23,397 nucleotides of DNA, from the IMG/VR virus record IMGVR_UViG_3300012001_000033, positions 1 to 23,397 of that record; one strand, written 5' to 3'. This stretch comes from a virus. How positions within the stretch are numbered: position 1 is the first letter of the stretch; the number at the start of each line of letters is the position of its first letter. The notes beneath the pieces are model-generated. The model had not been told where the DNA came from. It saw nothing but the letters and a program-made list of their open reading frames with translations, and ran no database searches. Of the stretch, positions 1 through 6,375 are shown piece after piece. The position numbers and the translations under genes were made by a program.

Positions 1-319
1 CCGATACTGTCAGCCAAGGATGCTCCCGGCATGCGTTCAGGACTTGGGTAAGGAACTCCAGCGCCCCGTCATAGGATCCCCAGCCATTGGCAGGGGACAG
101 GGCGACATACGGGTCAGGGTCCGCACGCATACGCAGCACAGCGGTGCTCAGGTGCTTTGCCGCCTCACCGGCCAGCATGGTGTCGAGCCCCGCCAGACCG
201 TCCGTGTCCGGGCTGGCCAGACGCCACATGCTCGCCACGTTGGAAGTCATGTTGCCGATCTCAACGATCTCATACCAGCGCCCTTTGACCCGGACCCCGA
301 GTGCAATGTCGTAGCTCAT
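1..319 (-). CDS. Hypothetical phage protein, 3' end cut by window edge
   Basis: An open minus-strand frame begins with ATG at 319 (protein start MSYDIALGVRVKGRWYEIVE) and stays open for 106 codons to the window edge, so the C-terminus is missing. The start overlaps the stop of the upstream gene by four bases (ATGA), which is typical of translational coupling. The visible part is a mixed alpha/beta-looking soluble sequence with no catalytic motif, signal peptide or membrane segment. I recognise the MSYDI start as a type seen in actinophage hypothetical proteins, but no function is known to me. Confidence rests on the open frame, the coupling and the strand agreement with its neighbours. Confidence 0.75.
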   Translation of the reverse strand, partial: MSYDIALGVRVKGRWYEIVEIGNMTSNVASMWRLASPDTDGLAGLDTMLAGEAAKHLSTAVLRMRADPDPYVALSPANGWGSYDGALEFLTQVLNACREHPWLTVS

Positions 320-513
320 CCTTCAATCCATTCCTGATAGCAGTCCGCTGTTTCCGGATCAATCTGTCGGCTTATGGCTGCAATGACATCAACCTCATCG
401 ACCTCGCAGGACTGCAGCATTTTGTCTACACTCTCATAGAAGTGGTCCATGGACATCTCCCAAAGGACCTGTATGTGCAGTCGCAGGGCTCGGGATTCTT
501 CGGTCTCCGCCAT
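316..513 (-). CDS. Small acidic hypothetical protein (65 aa)
   Basis: The protein starts MAETEESRALRLHIQVLWEM and ends QEWIEG. I placed the start at the ATG at 513 because it overlaps the stop of the upstream gene as TAATG; the frame extends further upstream only as an Arg-rich out-of-frame reading of the neighbour. Its own stop overlaps the next start as ATGA, so it sits in the middle of a coupled three-gene chain. The sequence is acidic and probably mostly helical. No domain is recognised and no function can be assigned. Confidence 0.72.
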   Translation of the reverse strand: MAETEESRALRLHIQVLWEMSMDHFYESVDKMLQSCEVDEVDVIAAISRQIDPETADCYQEWIEG

Positions 514-1106
514 TACTCGTCCTCTTCCTCTTCGTCCAGCTTGGTCTCCAATGCTGTCATGGTTTCCTTGCTGAGGTCCGCGAAGGCGTAGCTGGTGAGC
601 AGCTGCACCCCGGTGTACTCGGTCCCGTCGTAGGCCACGTAGGGCTTGTCTTGGGTGCCCCAGAGGCCCTTGCCGTTCGACGTGTTGGCGAAGCCCTTGT
701 AGACATCCAACACCTGACGGTCCAGATCCACGACGTAGGCCCACTCGCAGAAGAGTGAGTCGAAGCCGAACTTGAAGTAGTCCACATAGAATCCGGCCTT
801 GAGTGCTTCAGCCGGGTTACCCTGCGTGTCGCGCAGCAGTGCGTACCAGTCGTCCGAAGACTGCGCGGAGACGTTCAGGTTCAGGTAGCGCAGCAGTGCC
901 AGCTTCTGGTCCGTCGTCGGTGCCACACTTTCATCGATGGCGGTCAGACGGTCGAACTGTTCGATGGTCTCGGAGAAGTCCCCCTGTCGATCCAGAATCC
1001 ATTTGACCAGATCCTCGCCCAGCCCAGTGGGGTAGGAGTCGTAGTGGTTGTACATCGCCTTGACCTCGCCGTTGTGGGCAAAGGCCATCAGTCCGCGTGT
1101 TCCCAT
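513..1106 (-). CDS. MGTRG-family hypothetical protein (197 aa)
   Basis: The protein begins MGTRGLMAFAHNGEVKAMYN and continues with a YDSYPTGLG stretch. This N-terminal pattern (MGTRG, then a beta strand, then Y/F-DSYPxGLG) is a family I know from phages and some bacteria as uncharacterised proteins; its role is unknown. The N-terminal Gly-Thr-Arg-Gly could hint at an N-terminal-processing fold, but I see no direct evidence of that. The tail is a very acidic run (DEEEEDE). An AAAGGAACA ribosome site lies about 8 bases before the ATG. It heads the local coupled group with the genes at 316-513 and 1-319. Confidence 0.85.
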   Translation of the reverse strand: MGTRGLMAFAHNGEVKAMYNHYDSYPTGLGEDLVKWILDRQGDFSETIEQFDRLTAIDESVAPTTDQKLALLRYLNLNVSAQSSDDWYALLRDTQGNPAEALKAGFYVDYFKFGFDSLFCEWAYVVDLDRQVLDVYKGFANTSNGKGLWGTQDKPYVAYDGTEYTGVQLLTSYAFADLSKETMTALETKLDEEEEDE

Positions 1107-1138
1107 TGTCTTGTTCCTTTTCTTGTAGTGTTTGTTGT

Positions 1139-1390
1139 TTAGAGCGCTACTGCATCGAGTTCGCGCATGAGTTCGCCCATGTCACCAAACTCCCGGACGA
1201 TGTACCGGTTGGGATCCTCGACCCGCACGGTGATGTAGCTACGGCCTTCGTCCCCACCGTAGTTGCAGGTATCGCAGCCGTTGAACGTTGGTGCGTCAAA
1301 GTCTGATTCGTACCAGACCTTGAGACTGTCGTCCGTGATGCCGCAGACGCGACGCAAGCGTTGATCGAATTCCTCTGAAAACTTTGCCAT
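1139..1390 (-). CDS. Hypothetical protein (83 aa)
   Basis: This short gene encodes MAKFSEEFDQRLRRVCGITD and onwards, with one CDTC pair near residues 39-42 and an acidic character. One CxxC pair is not enough to claim zinc binding. The start is well supported by an AAAGGA site six bases before the ATG. A candidate promoter (TTGGGC, 18 bases, TAATAC) lies in the 57-base gap upstream but is weak. There is no recognised family. It is co-directional with its neighbours. Confidence 0.7.
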   Translation of the reverse strand: MAKFSEEFDQRLRRVCGITDDSLKVWYESDFDAPTFNGCDTCNYGGDEGRSYITVRVEDPNRYIVREFGDMGELMRELDAVAL

Positions 1391-1447
1391 GGTATATCCT
1401 TTCGTCGTTGGTATTACAAGTGTATATCCTCACAGCCCAAAACGCAA

Positions 1448-1723
1448 CTAGGATTTTCGGTAGGCCGTGATTACCTCTTTCAGGTGCCACTCGGCCTGTA
1501 ACCGGTCATCATTGTAATCCTTGGCGGAGTAACCGCAGTCGGAGAAGTAGACGAAGCCATCCTCATCCTTGGCCTCATAGGGCTCGGTGAATTCAATGTC
1601 CGGATCCTTCTCGACAAAGATACCGGCAATACGTCGGGAGTCGCAGGAGCCATCACGCTCCGGATCTGCACGGAAAACGTAATGGCCCCTGCCACACAGG
1701 TACCCGATTTCGACCTTAGACAT
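1448..1723 (-). CDS. Hypothetical protein (91 aa)
   Basis: The product starts MSKVEIGYLCGRGHYVFRAD. The C-G-x-G-H element close to the N-terminus and later Cys residues (GSCDSRR, DCGYS) may bind a metal, but the spacing fits no zinc finger I know. The ATG at 1723 lies eight bases inside the end of the metallophosphoesterase gene, so the two are probably co-translated. The function is unknown. The frame is supported by the overlap, the strand and normal acidic composition, in contrast to the Arg/Pro/Ser-rich shadow frames. Confidence 0.7.
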   Translation of the reverse strand: MSKVEIGYLCGRGHYVFRADPERDGSCDSRRIAGIFVEKDPDIEFTEPYEAKDEDGFVYFSDCGYSAKDYNDDRLQAEWHLKEVITAYRKS

Positions 1724-2279
1724 TCAGCGTCCCCAGCCATTCGGCCACTGCATCGATGGATACCGGCGTCGGGTTATGGTCCACCCCGACATTGAACTGG
1801 CGACCGTTCTTTTCCCACCGGTCGTGGACGTGGCCGTGCAGCAGAGGCAGGCCCTCGTCCGGCAGACGCCACTGGGTGTGGCGGTCCTCGCGGTCTGCGT
1901 GGTCACCTTGAAAAGGAAAATGACTCAGCAGAACCTTCTGGCCGTGGATGACATGCTGCTCGTGTACATGCACGGACTCGAAGACCTCAAGGAACCGGCG
2001 CTGTTTGGTGTGGGATTTCTTGTGCAGCGGGTGCGCTGCGTCATGGTTGCCCAGCACCAGATGCTTGATGCCGTTCAGTCGGTCGACCTGCTTCAGGCCC
2101 TCGGTGACCGAGCCCATGAACACATCCCCAAGAACCCACAGCTGGTCCCGCTTGGTGATGATCTTGTTGAAGCGTTCGATCAGCGCCTCGTCGTGCGCCT
2201 CGGAGGAGTCGAAGTCGCGGGTTCCGGCGACAAAGGTGTGGTTGAGATGCAGGTCTGAAGTGAAGAACACGTTGCCCAT
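1716..2279 (-). CDS. Calcineurin-like metallophosphoesterase (187 aa)
   Basis: This enzyme probably hydrolyses a phosphoester using two metal ions. All motifs of the calcineurin-like superfamily are visible in order: SDLHLNH (about 8-14, metal ligands Asp9 and His11), GDV (51-53), GNHD (77-80), SHFP (119-122) and HGHVH (148-152). The length of 187 aa fits the short single-domain bacterial and phage members. The true substrate cannot be read from sequence; phage members have been proposed to act on 2',3'-cyclic nucleotides or nucleic-acid ends. An AAAGGAGCC ribosome site precedes the ATG. It is followed by an overlapping unknown gene and preceded by the zinc-finger gene at 2295. Confidence 0.93.
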   Translation of the reverse strand: MGNVFFTSDLHLNHTFVAGTRDFDSSEAHDEALIERFNKIITKRDQLWVLGDVFMGSVTEGLKQVDRLNGIKHLVLGNHDAAHPLHKKSHTKQRRFLEVFESVHVHEQHVIHGQKVLLSHFPFQGDHADREDRHTQWRLPDEGLPLLHGHVHDRWEKNGRQFNVGVDHNPTPVSIDAVAEWLGTLNV

Positions 2280-2294
2280 GGGGGCTCCTTTCGT

Positions 2295-2618
2295 CTAGTT
2301 GGCGTGGGCGAGATGCGCCAGCCGGTTGGGGTTTCTGGTGAGGTTACTTGTATAGTGTAGCGTGCCACATACACACCTGTAAAGCTCATAGTGTTCGGCA
2401 GGGAAAGGATCCAGTGCCGCCTGCTCAGGTGAGCTGTAGCCACGCTTGAAGGGGTTCGGGCACAGGCCATGGCCCGTCCCGTTGATGGTCATTTCACGGA
2501 TCTGCTTACGCTCTTCAGACCGTTTCTTGGCTGCCCGCTTGGCATGGAGTTTGGTGCAGTAAACTTGTTCGATACTGTTTGGAGAAAACTCCCCAAAGCA
2601 GTACTCACAAACCCTCAT
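2295..2618 (-). CDS. Small zinc-finger protein (107 aa)
   Basis: The N-terminus MRVCEYCFGEFSPNS is followed by YCTKLHAKRAAKKR, giving Cys4, Cys7, Cys21 and His25 and then a basic helix. This is the layout of the short 'CxxC-YCxxxC/H' zinc fingers common in phage and bacterial small proteins; a nucleic-acid role is likely. A second group (CPNP, CVCG) near residues 53 and 83 may form another site. I use the ATG at 2618, although an in-frame TTG lies one codon upstream. The start overlaps the end of the upstream gene by 14 bases and has only a weak ribosome site, suggesting translational coupling. Confidence 0.75.
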   Translation of the reverse strand: MRVCEYCFGEFSPNSIEQVYCTKLHAKRAAKKRSEERKQIREMTINGTGHGLCPNPFKRGYSSPEQAALDPFPAEHYELYRCVCGTLHYTSNLTRNPNRLAHLAHAN

Positions 2619-2949
2619 CAACTTCGTCCAACCACGTCAGCAGCTGCTGCAGTCCGTTGTCACCGCACCAGCCGGTAGGCCGCAACACGACGGTGTATCC
2701 GCCGCAGTCGATCTGGTGATGGTAGTCAGTCTCCTGCGTGTACTCGGACCACCCGCCACTCTCCTGATCCTCTGTCATGATGACCGGGGTATCCCCTGAC
2801 ACGTTCAGACGTGCGCGGACCCGGTCGGCCAGCTCGCCGCTGATAATGTACTTGACGTGCGTGGTGGGGTAAGGCCAGTCGTCGGCGCTGCGTCCGGGCT
2901 CAGGCGGGTCGGTCCATTCGTGCAGCTTGGTTGAGTTTGTCGGTGCCAT
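2605..2949 (-). CDS. Hypothetical protein (114 aa)
   Basis: The product starts MAPTNSTKLHEWTDPPEPGR. I chose the ATG at 2949 rather than an upstream extension because it joins the stop of the preceding zinc-ribbon gene as TGATG and has an AAGGAG site about 12 bases upstream; the longer reading would run through that gene. The middle (YIISGELADRVRARLNV) looks alpha/beta and the C-terminus is acidic (LDEVDEGL). No family is recognised and no catalytic motif is seen. Confidence 0.72.
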   Translation of the reverse strand: MAPTNSTKLHEWTDPPEPGRSADDWPYPTTHVKYIISGELADRVRARLNVSGDTPVIMTEDQESGGWSEYTQETDYHHQIDCGGYTVVLRPTGWCGDNGLQQLLTWLDEVDEGL

Positions 2950-3101
2950 CAGTCTTCGGTCTCCTTCGGTGGCGCGTAGTCCGCGCCGTTGGTTGTTGTC
3001 CAGTAAGCGCCACACCGTGGGCAGCGCCATGCTTTTACTTGAGTGTCCCAGTCGGTGTAGCGGTCATCGATGCCGCACCGTGGGGAACTTTTCTTTGTCA
3101 T
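2949..3101 (-). CDS. Small zinc-ribbon-like protein (50 aa)
   Basis: The protein contains one clear CPRCG knuckle near residues 28-32, in a WRCPRCGAYW context, with a single earlier Cys (PRCG, residue 9). It resembles half of a zinc ribbon, so metal binding would need both Cys sites. The ATG at 3101 is preferred over an upstream in-frame start because a strong promoter lies directly in front (see 3109-3137). Its -10 box ends only seven bases before this ATG, so the mRNA may be leaderless. Alternatively the AGGA inside that -10 could serve as a ribosome site on a longer transcript. It is the first gene of a coupled block going leftward. Confidence 0.72.
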   Translation of the reverse strand: MTKKSSPRCGIDDRYTDWDTQVKAWRCPRCGAYWTTTNGADYAPPKETED

Positions 3102-3108
3102 AGTTACT

Positions 3109-3137
3109 ATCCTACAGTTACTAGATACAGCTGTCAA
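3109..3137 (-). promoter_or_regulatory. sigma70/sigA-type promoter, possibly leaderless
   Basis: On the minus strand, TTGACA (3137-3132), a 17-base spacer and TAGGAT (3114-3109) are read directly. The ATG of the 50-aa gene begins seven bases after the -10, close to the expected transcription start. The match to consensus is 6/6 at -35 and 4/6 at -10. Confidence 0.72.
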
Positions 3138-3212
3138 TACAGAAGGACCGCCTGCAGTGTGACCTACTTCACTACAAACGGCCCTTGGGTGTGTGGTATA
3201 ATGCGCTGCGGT

Positions 3213-3566
3213 TTAGTAGGTCCCTGCCTCTGAGGGCACCGTCCAATCACCATGCAGGTGTGCCACAACGCGCCTGACTACCAGCCTTGCCTTGTTCTCC
3301 GGGCTCTGTTCCAGCTGTTCGGCAAGCTCCTTCTCAGCGATGGACCGGGCAACCGTCGTACGGTGTATGGATCCGTCACCATTCTGTATGGCCCACTCAT
3401 AGCGGATACGTGACTCAGAGATCCCGTCGTCCTCAAACAGATCAAGGACCCGCGAGACCTCCTCCATGGCAGCGTTCCAGCCCTTGCCGTAGGTGGAACC
3501 GGCCCCACTGGTATTTCTGCGGCGCTTGGTGGCCTCGTGGACGGCGGTGTATAACTGGCTAGGCAT
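3213..3566 (-). CDS. Hypothetical protein (117 aa), helical and charged
   Basis: The protein starts MPSQLYTAVHEATKRRRNTS and contains a long charged helical stretch, then RTTVARSIAEKELAEQLEQ and a C-terminal VVRRVVAHLHGDW. I chose the ATG at 3566 because a strong GGAGG site lies just upstream; the frame is open 19 codons further but begins next to a terminator. Conserved-looking pieces (helical N-terminus, VARSIAEKELA, then HLHG) resemble small actinophage proteins of unknown function. It is isolated from the upstream gene by a hairpin terminator, so it should have its own promoter, which I could not identify with confidence. Confidence 0.75.
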   Translation of the reverse strand: MPSQLYTAVHEATKRRRNTSGAGSTYGKGWNAAMEEVSRVLDLFEDDGISESRIRYEWAIQNGDGSIHRTTVARSIAEKELAEQLEQSPENKARLVVRRVVAHLHGDWTVPSEAGTY

Positions 3567-3621
3567 GATTGGCCCCCTCCTCATTGGTACTGTCATCAAG
3601 CCACCATACCTCCTACAGCAC

Positions 3622-3650
3622 AAAAAGAAAAAGACACCCGAAGGTGTCTG
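3622..3650 (-). terminator. Rho-independent terminator with UUCG tetraloop
   Basis: Read on the minus strand, AGACACC, a TTCG loop and GGTGTCT form a perfect 7-bp hairpin that is followed directly by TTTTTCTTTTT. It lies 13 bases after the stop of the frameshifted gene at 3663-4044 and closes that transcript. Confidence 0.92.
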
Positions 3651-3662
3651 ATCCTTTGGCCC

Positions 3663-4044
3663 CTAGTTCAGGACTGTCCACTCCTTGAGGGCAATGCGGA
3701 GGTCGCTCAGCAGACCATTGCTGCCATCAGGGAAGGTGGTGAACCAGCCCTCATCGCCGTAGGTCTTCACGGCGAAGACCGGCAGGCCGATGTGGTTGTC
3801 GTACGCCACCAGCGATCCGGGCTCGGTCGGGAGCGACCGCGGACTTGACAAGGAAGTACTCCTCACCATACTCGTCGGCGTCCTTCCACGTCAGAAGCTC
3901 AGTCCCGGCATTCCAGTCACCGTCATCATCCTGCCACTCAGCGACACCCTGCAGGACAAGATCCACACTGTCGTTGGAGCGGGACACACGGATGGTGTCG
4001 CCCTCGGAGATGTCATCAAATCCGATCTGTACATATTCAGCCAT
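3663..4044 (-). pseudogene. Hypothetical phage protein split by a frameshift (126 aa if rejoined)
   Basis: The first frame starts at ATG 4044 (AAGGA site upstream) and reads sensibly to about residue 72 (YFLVKSAVAP). It then turns into Arg-rich sequence typical of a wrong frame and stops at 3751. The next frame continues sensibly as TEPGSLVAYDNHIGLPVFAV down to TAG at 3663. Joining at CCC (3831-3829) and skipping G3828 gives SAVAP-TEPGSLVAYD, which matches the layout I know for actinophage proteins of this type (EGDTIRV, LLTWK, FLV, TEPGSLV). The simplest cause is one extra C in CTCCCGACC, either a mutation or an assembly error; a programmed +1 shift is possible but no stalling stop codon or rare codon is seen. 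Own promoter upstream and terminator downstream make it a single-gene unit. Function unknown. Confidence 0.78.
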
Positions 4045-4077
4045 TTTGAATCCTTATTAGTCGATAGAGTCACTAGG

Positions 4078-4106
4078 ATTCTATCACCAATAGATAGGGC
4101 TGTCTA
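4078..4106 (-). promoter_or_regulatory. sigma70/sigA-type promoter for the 3663-4044 gene
   Basis: On the minus strand, TAGACA (4106-4101), a 17-base spacer and TAGAAT (4083-4078) are read directly. The start codon lies 33 bases downstream with an AAGGA ribosome site, so this one makes a normal leader. Its spacer carries CCTATCTA, similar to the spacer of the promoter at 3109-3137. Confidence 0.75.
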
Positions 4107-4120
4107 CTTGACACTGTGTA

Positions 4121-4420
4121 TCAGATGCAGCCCACAATGGTGAGTGTGGTTGCGTACCTGTTCTGTGCCCTGCAGGGGTCTGCACACCGCCAATACAGTA
4201 TCCGTTCGGAGCTGTAAGCCTGTTCGATGAAGCTGAGGCAGACATTGCGCTCTTCGGACTTTGCCCCGCAGTACCCGCACGTTGCGTAGATAATATGCGT
4301 GGCCTCACTGGGACCCGTATGCATCAACACACCGTTGCCCTTGTGCTTGTACGCGTTGTCACACTCGATCTTGAACTCAAATGCGCTCATGTCGAGGACT
4401 GCGATATCGATCTCGTCCAA
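4121..4420 (-). CDS. Hypothetical protein with Cys motifs (about 99 aa)
   Basis: The product contains MSAFEFKIECDNAYKH, then CGYCGAK near the middle, and CADPCRAQNRY near the C-terminus. The two Cys pairs could make one zinc-binding site. The start is uncertain: TTG at 4420 sits eight bases after an AAGGAGG site, TTG at 4426 is too close to it, and the first in-frame ATG (4390, MSAFEF) has no ribosome site. I prefer TTG 4420. The family is not recognised. It lies downstream of the gene at 4459 and just before the promoter of the next unit. Confidence 0.68.
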   Translation of the reverse strand: MDEIDIAVLDMSAFEFKIECDNAYKHKGNGVLMHTGPSEATHIIYATCGYCGAKSEERNVCLSFIEQAYSSERILYWRCADPCRAQNRYATTLTIVGCI

Positions 4421-4458
4421 CGTCAAGCCCTCCTTGCTGGTACTTTCAGTGTACAGGG

Positions 4459-4737
4459 CTATGCTCCCTGTGATTCAAGATCCAACTGGGCCACGATCTC
4501 CGTGTCGGTCAGACCAACTTCGCGGGCGTCCCGGATGAAGCGGTTCACGTCGGCCTTGGCCTTGGCCGTGATGAAGGGTTCGGCCCGGTAGATCCACGGG
4601 AGGACCTGCTCTTTGAGCAGATTCTTTTGCTCCATCGGTACATCGGCCCATGCGGAACGACCATCCAGCAGGATCCGGGCATCCCAGTAGTCCTGAAGAA
4701 TGCGTTCCAGCAGGTCAGTCAGATCAAAGTCATTCAT
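4459..4737 (-). CDS. Hypothetical helical protein (92 aa)
   Basis: The product starts MNDFDLTDLLERILQDYWDA and is rich in helix-forming residues throughout. The last third (VNRFIRDAREVGLTDTEIVAQ) resembles a short helix-turn-helix-like segment, but it is too weak to call a DNA-binding domain. An AGAAGGAAAACT ribosome site precedes the ATG at 4737. It probably belongs to the operon that starts at the promoter at 5166-5194. No function is assigned. Confidence 0.75.
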   Translation of the reverse strand: MNDFDLTDLLERILQDYWDARILLDGRSAWADVPMEQKNLLKEQVLPWIYRAEPFITAKAKADVNRFIRDAREVGLTDTEIVAQLDLESQGA

Positions 4738-4785
4738 AGTTTTCCTTCTTGTAGTTGTGGTGCCGGTGGCGGCTCTTGAAGATTA

Positions 4786-5064
4786 TTAACGGTATTGGTC
4801 GACGTGGTTCTGGATTTCGCGGTCTTCGGGGCGGATGAACTTCTGTGCGACAGTGGCCGCTAGGTACTCCCTTGCATCACGTTCTGAGTCAAAGCTCACA
4901 ACTCCGGAGTCATCCCGGAGCCATTCCTCCTGTATGTAGTCGTACTCATCGCACTCCTGTACACAGACGATGGTCAGATACTGTGTCAGGCGGGACTGAG
5001 GTGTCTCTGGCGTGGGGACGATGATCTTGTAGTAGGTGTTAGAGTCCCACGCGTGCGTCGGCAT
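4786..5064 (-). CDS. Hypothetical protein (92 aa)
   Basis: The product starts MPTHAWDSNTYYKIIVPTPE and is acidic and aromatic (CDEYDYIQEEWL). Start choice: the ATG at 5064 has an AGAGGA site five bases upstream, inside the end of the preceding 32-aa gene. An in-frame ATG at 5088 has no such site and would add a basic tail that looks like the neighbour's out-of-frame sequence. The 26-base overlap with the small gene suggests coupling. The C-terminal part contains a segment (SFDSERDAREYLAATVAQKF) that reads like a small ligand or RNA-binding helix, but there is no recognised family. Confidence 0.72.
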   Translation of the reverse strand: MPTHAWDSNTYYKIIVPTPETPQSRLTQYLTIVCVQECDEYDYIQEEWLRDDSGVVSFDSERDAREYLAATVAQKFIRPEDREIQNHVDQYR

Positions 5065-5137
5065 CGGCGTCCTCTTTCTCGTTGGCATCAAAGATTTCTT
5101 TGAGGGTATCGAGACCGTGTGCTACGTGCTTTCCCAT
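5039..5137 (-). CDS. Small acidic peptide gene (32 aa)
   Basis: The frame encodes MGKHVAHGLDTLKEIFDANE followed by an alternating Asp/Ala run (EDADADA) and RVGL, then TAA. It is short but well supported: a perfect AAGGAG site lies six bases before the ATG at 5137, and a strong promoter sits immediately upstream. Its end carries the ribosome site of the next gene, so it may work as a leader peptide that couples translation, or as a small protein in its own right. Its function is unknown. Confidence 0.6.
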   Translation of the reverse strand: MGKHVAHGLDTLKEIFDANEKEDADADARVGL

Positions 5138-5165
5138 GTTGCTCCTTGTTGTTGGTAGGTATTCT

Positions 5166-5194
5166 ATAGTAGGCCTAGAACACATAGATGTCAA
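5166..5194 (-). promoter_or_regulatory. sigma70/sigA-type promoter for the 4121-5137 block
   Basis: On the minus strand, TTGACA (5194-5189), a 17-base spacer and TACTAT (5171-5166) are read directly. The -35 overlaps the stop of the upstream gene. The next ATG lies 29 bases downstream of the -10 with a strong ribosome site. Confidence 0.8.
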
Positions 5195-6072
5195 ACCATC
5201 TGGTCGCCCGGGATGACCTTACCATCTACGATGAAGCCGGACGGTGCCCATGCCGACTCAGTGAAGCTCTCTGCCTGTTCGCGGGTCAGCGGTCGGCTGG
5301 TGCCCCAACTATATGCCGGTGACATCAGCCACCGGATCAGGCCCTCGCGGGTGGCAAAGACGGGAGAGATGGGCGAGCCCTCGGAAACAGTCTCCCAGAC
5401 CTGCCAGCCCTCACCCGTCGGGGGCTCGGTCGGCTCCCAGTTCTCCGCTTCCTCCCGCTGACCTTCGTACGCCTCAAGGGAAGCATGACCTGTACATGTT
5501 CCGCAAACCTCGGACACGCCCGCCTGTTCGCAGCGGGCCTTGATCAGCACCCAGCTTTCAGAGGATCCATAGCTCAGCCCGTTCAGCAGTGTCCACCGAT
5601 TGACTTCCTCGGCCACCAGCTTAGGTGTCGGTTCGATCTTCTGCCATCGGGTCTCCCGTGACCACGTGTGGGTGAGATCCCGGAGACTGTCCTCTGCAAC
5701 CAAAGTGTCTACGTCCTCCTGCGAGAGGTGGTGCATCCACATGCCGTTCCACAGGGTCGCGAGCCGGTTGGCTTCCTTGAGGATGGCGAGAGCCCCACTG
5801 CCGTAATACCATGCAGCACCGCTCACGTTGCGCTCAGCGAACGCCATAACCTCGGGGGTCTGTGCAGTGAAGGGGGCGGACCCGGTCTCGGACAGATCAA
5901 ACGGAACGTTGCCGTACCACTTCTTGTAGAGGTTCAGGGCGAACTCAGAGTACCCGTTCTCGCAGTCGGGGCAGGGAGTTTCGCAGAAGGTGTCTGGCAT
6001 CAGGTATCCGCCCCAGACCTTATCGATAGGCCACTCAAAATCCAGTGCAACCCGCTTAATTTCTCGTCCCAT
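5191..6072 (-). CDS. MGREIKRV-type actinophage protein with CxxCxG motifs (293 aa)
   Basis: I recognise this as a common, uncharacterised phage protein type: it starts MGREIKRVALDFEWP, has a CPDCENGYS knuckle around residues 34-42, a second CGTCTGHA knuckle near residue 190, then WEPTEPPTGEGWQVWET and SEGSPISPVFATREGL. The two CxxCxG elements look like DnaJ-type zinc-finger halves that could pair to bind one zinc. No enzymatic domain is known for the family. The ATG at 6072 has a good AAGGACA ribosome site; a longer in-frame start at 6114 would add 14 residues unlike the family. It is the first gene of the large leftward block. Confidence 0.88.
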   Translation of the reverse strand: MGREIKRVALDFEWPIDKVWGGYLMPDTFCETPCPDCENGYSEFALNLYKKWYGNVPFDLSETGSAPFTAQTPEVMAFAERNVSGAAWYYGSGALAILKEANRLATLWNGMWMHHLSQEDVDTLVAEDSLRDLTHTWSRETRWQKIEPTPKLVAEEVNRWTLLNGLSYGSSESWVLIKARCEQAGVSEVCGTCTGHASLEAYEGQREEAENWEPTEPPTGEGWQVWETVSEGSPISPVFATREGLIRWLMSPAYSWGTSRPLTREQAESFTESAWAPSGFIVDGKVIPGDQMV

Positions 6073-6131
6073 TGTCCTTGTCCTTTTGTCGTTTCGTCGT
6101 AATATGTGATACACACTACATCTGTGTGTTG

Positions 6132-6137
6132 TATAAT
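6132..6137 (+). promoter_or_regulatory. -10 box TATAAT of a probable leaderless promoter
   Basis: A perfect TATAAT lies six bases before the ATG at 6144. The -35 is poor (GATACA with an 18-base spacer). An imperfect inverted repeat of ACACAC/GTGTGT surrounds the region between the two divergent genes and could bind a regulator. Confidence 0.6.
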
Positions 6138-6143
6138 ACCAGT

Positions 6144-6326
6144 ATGGTAAATTCCCCGCTCCAGTTTGACAAAGGCGTCTTGATGTCTGTCCCAGAGGGG
6201 TACTCCTACGATCAGACCATGATCCTCGCCAACGCCCTGTATCTCCAGTTCTTTAGCGAACACGAGAGCTTTTGTTATCAGTTGGATCGTAAGAAGAATA
6301 CTCTCAAGATTTTTGCGGTGAACTAA
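6144..6326 (+). CDS. Small plus-strand hypothetical protein (60 aa)
   Basis: The product starts MVNSPLQFDKGVLMSVPEGY and contains YDQTMILANALYLQFFSEH followed by a basic end (DRKKNTLKIFAVN). A frame start further upstream at 6072 is open but would lie before the promoter. The ATG at 6144 follows a TATAAT by six bases and has no ribosome site, so translation from a leaderless mRNA is likely. It is one of only three plus-strand genes and is closed by its own hairpin terminator. Function unknown; the position next to a divergent operon would suit a regulator, but no DNA-binding motif is seen. Confidence 0.65.
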   Translation: MVNSPLQFDKGVLMSVPEGYSYDQTMILANALYLQFFSEHESFCYQLDRKKNTLKIFAVN

Positions 6327-6333
6327 TACTTAA

Positions 6334-6362
6334 AAGATACACCCCCTATCGACCGATGTCAA
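6334..6362 (-). promoter_or_regulatory. Possible leftward promoter inside a terminator hairpin
   Basis: On the minus strand, TTGACA (6362-6357), a 17-base spacer and TATCTT (6339-6334) are present. It points toward the gene at 5191-6072, and its transcript would run antisense through the plus-strand gene at 6144-6326. It lies in the terminator of that gene, so the match could be a coincidence of the hairpin sequence. Confidence 0.45.
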
Positions 6363-6375
6363 TAGGGGTTTGTTT
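6343..6375 (+). terminator. Rho-independent terminator after the 60-aa gene
   Basis: CCCCTAT (6343-6349) and ATAGGGG (6362-6368) form a 7-bp stem with a 12-base loop, followed by TTTGTTTATG. The tail is interrupted, so efficiency is uncertain. Confidence 0.65.

Noticed and set aside
2950-3030. 27-residue upstream extension of the 2605 gene
   Set aside because: It overlaps the zinc-ribbon gene in another frame; the TGATG junction at 2949 and the AAGGAG site favour the shorter start.
3197-3202. Plus-strand TATAAT next to ATG at 3201
   Set aside because: The ATG opens only a 10-codon frame, the -35 is poor, and no plus-strand gene follows.
3751-3828. Frame-one tail of the split gene as genuine C-terminus
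   Set aside because: The tail is rich in Arg and Pro like out-of-frame sequence, while the alternative frame continues with a natural sequence to a stop just before the terminator.
6072-6114. 14-residue N-terminal extension of the MGREIKRV-type gene
   Set aside because: The ATG at 6072 has a good ribosome site and matches the known family start; the extension reads through the leader region.
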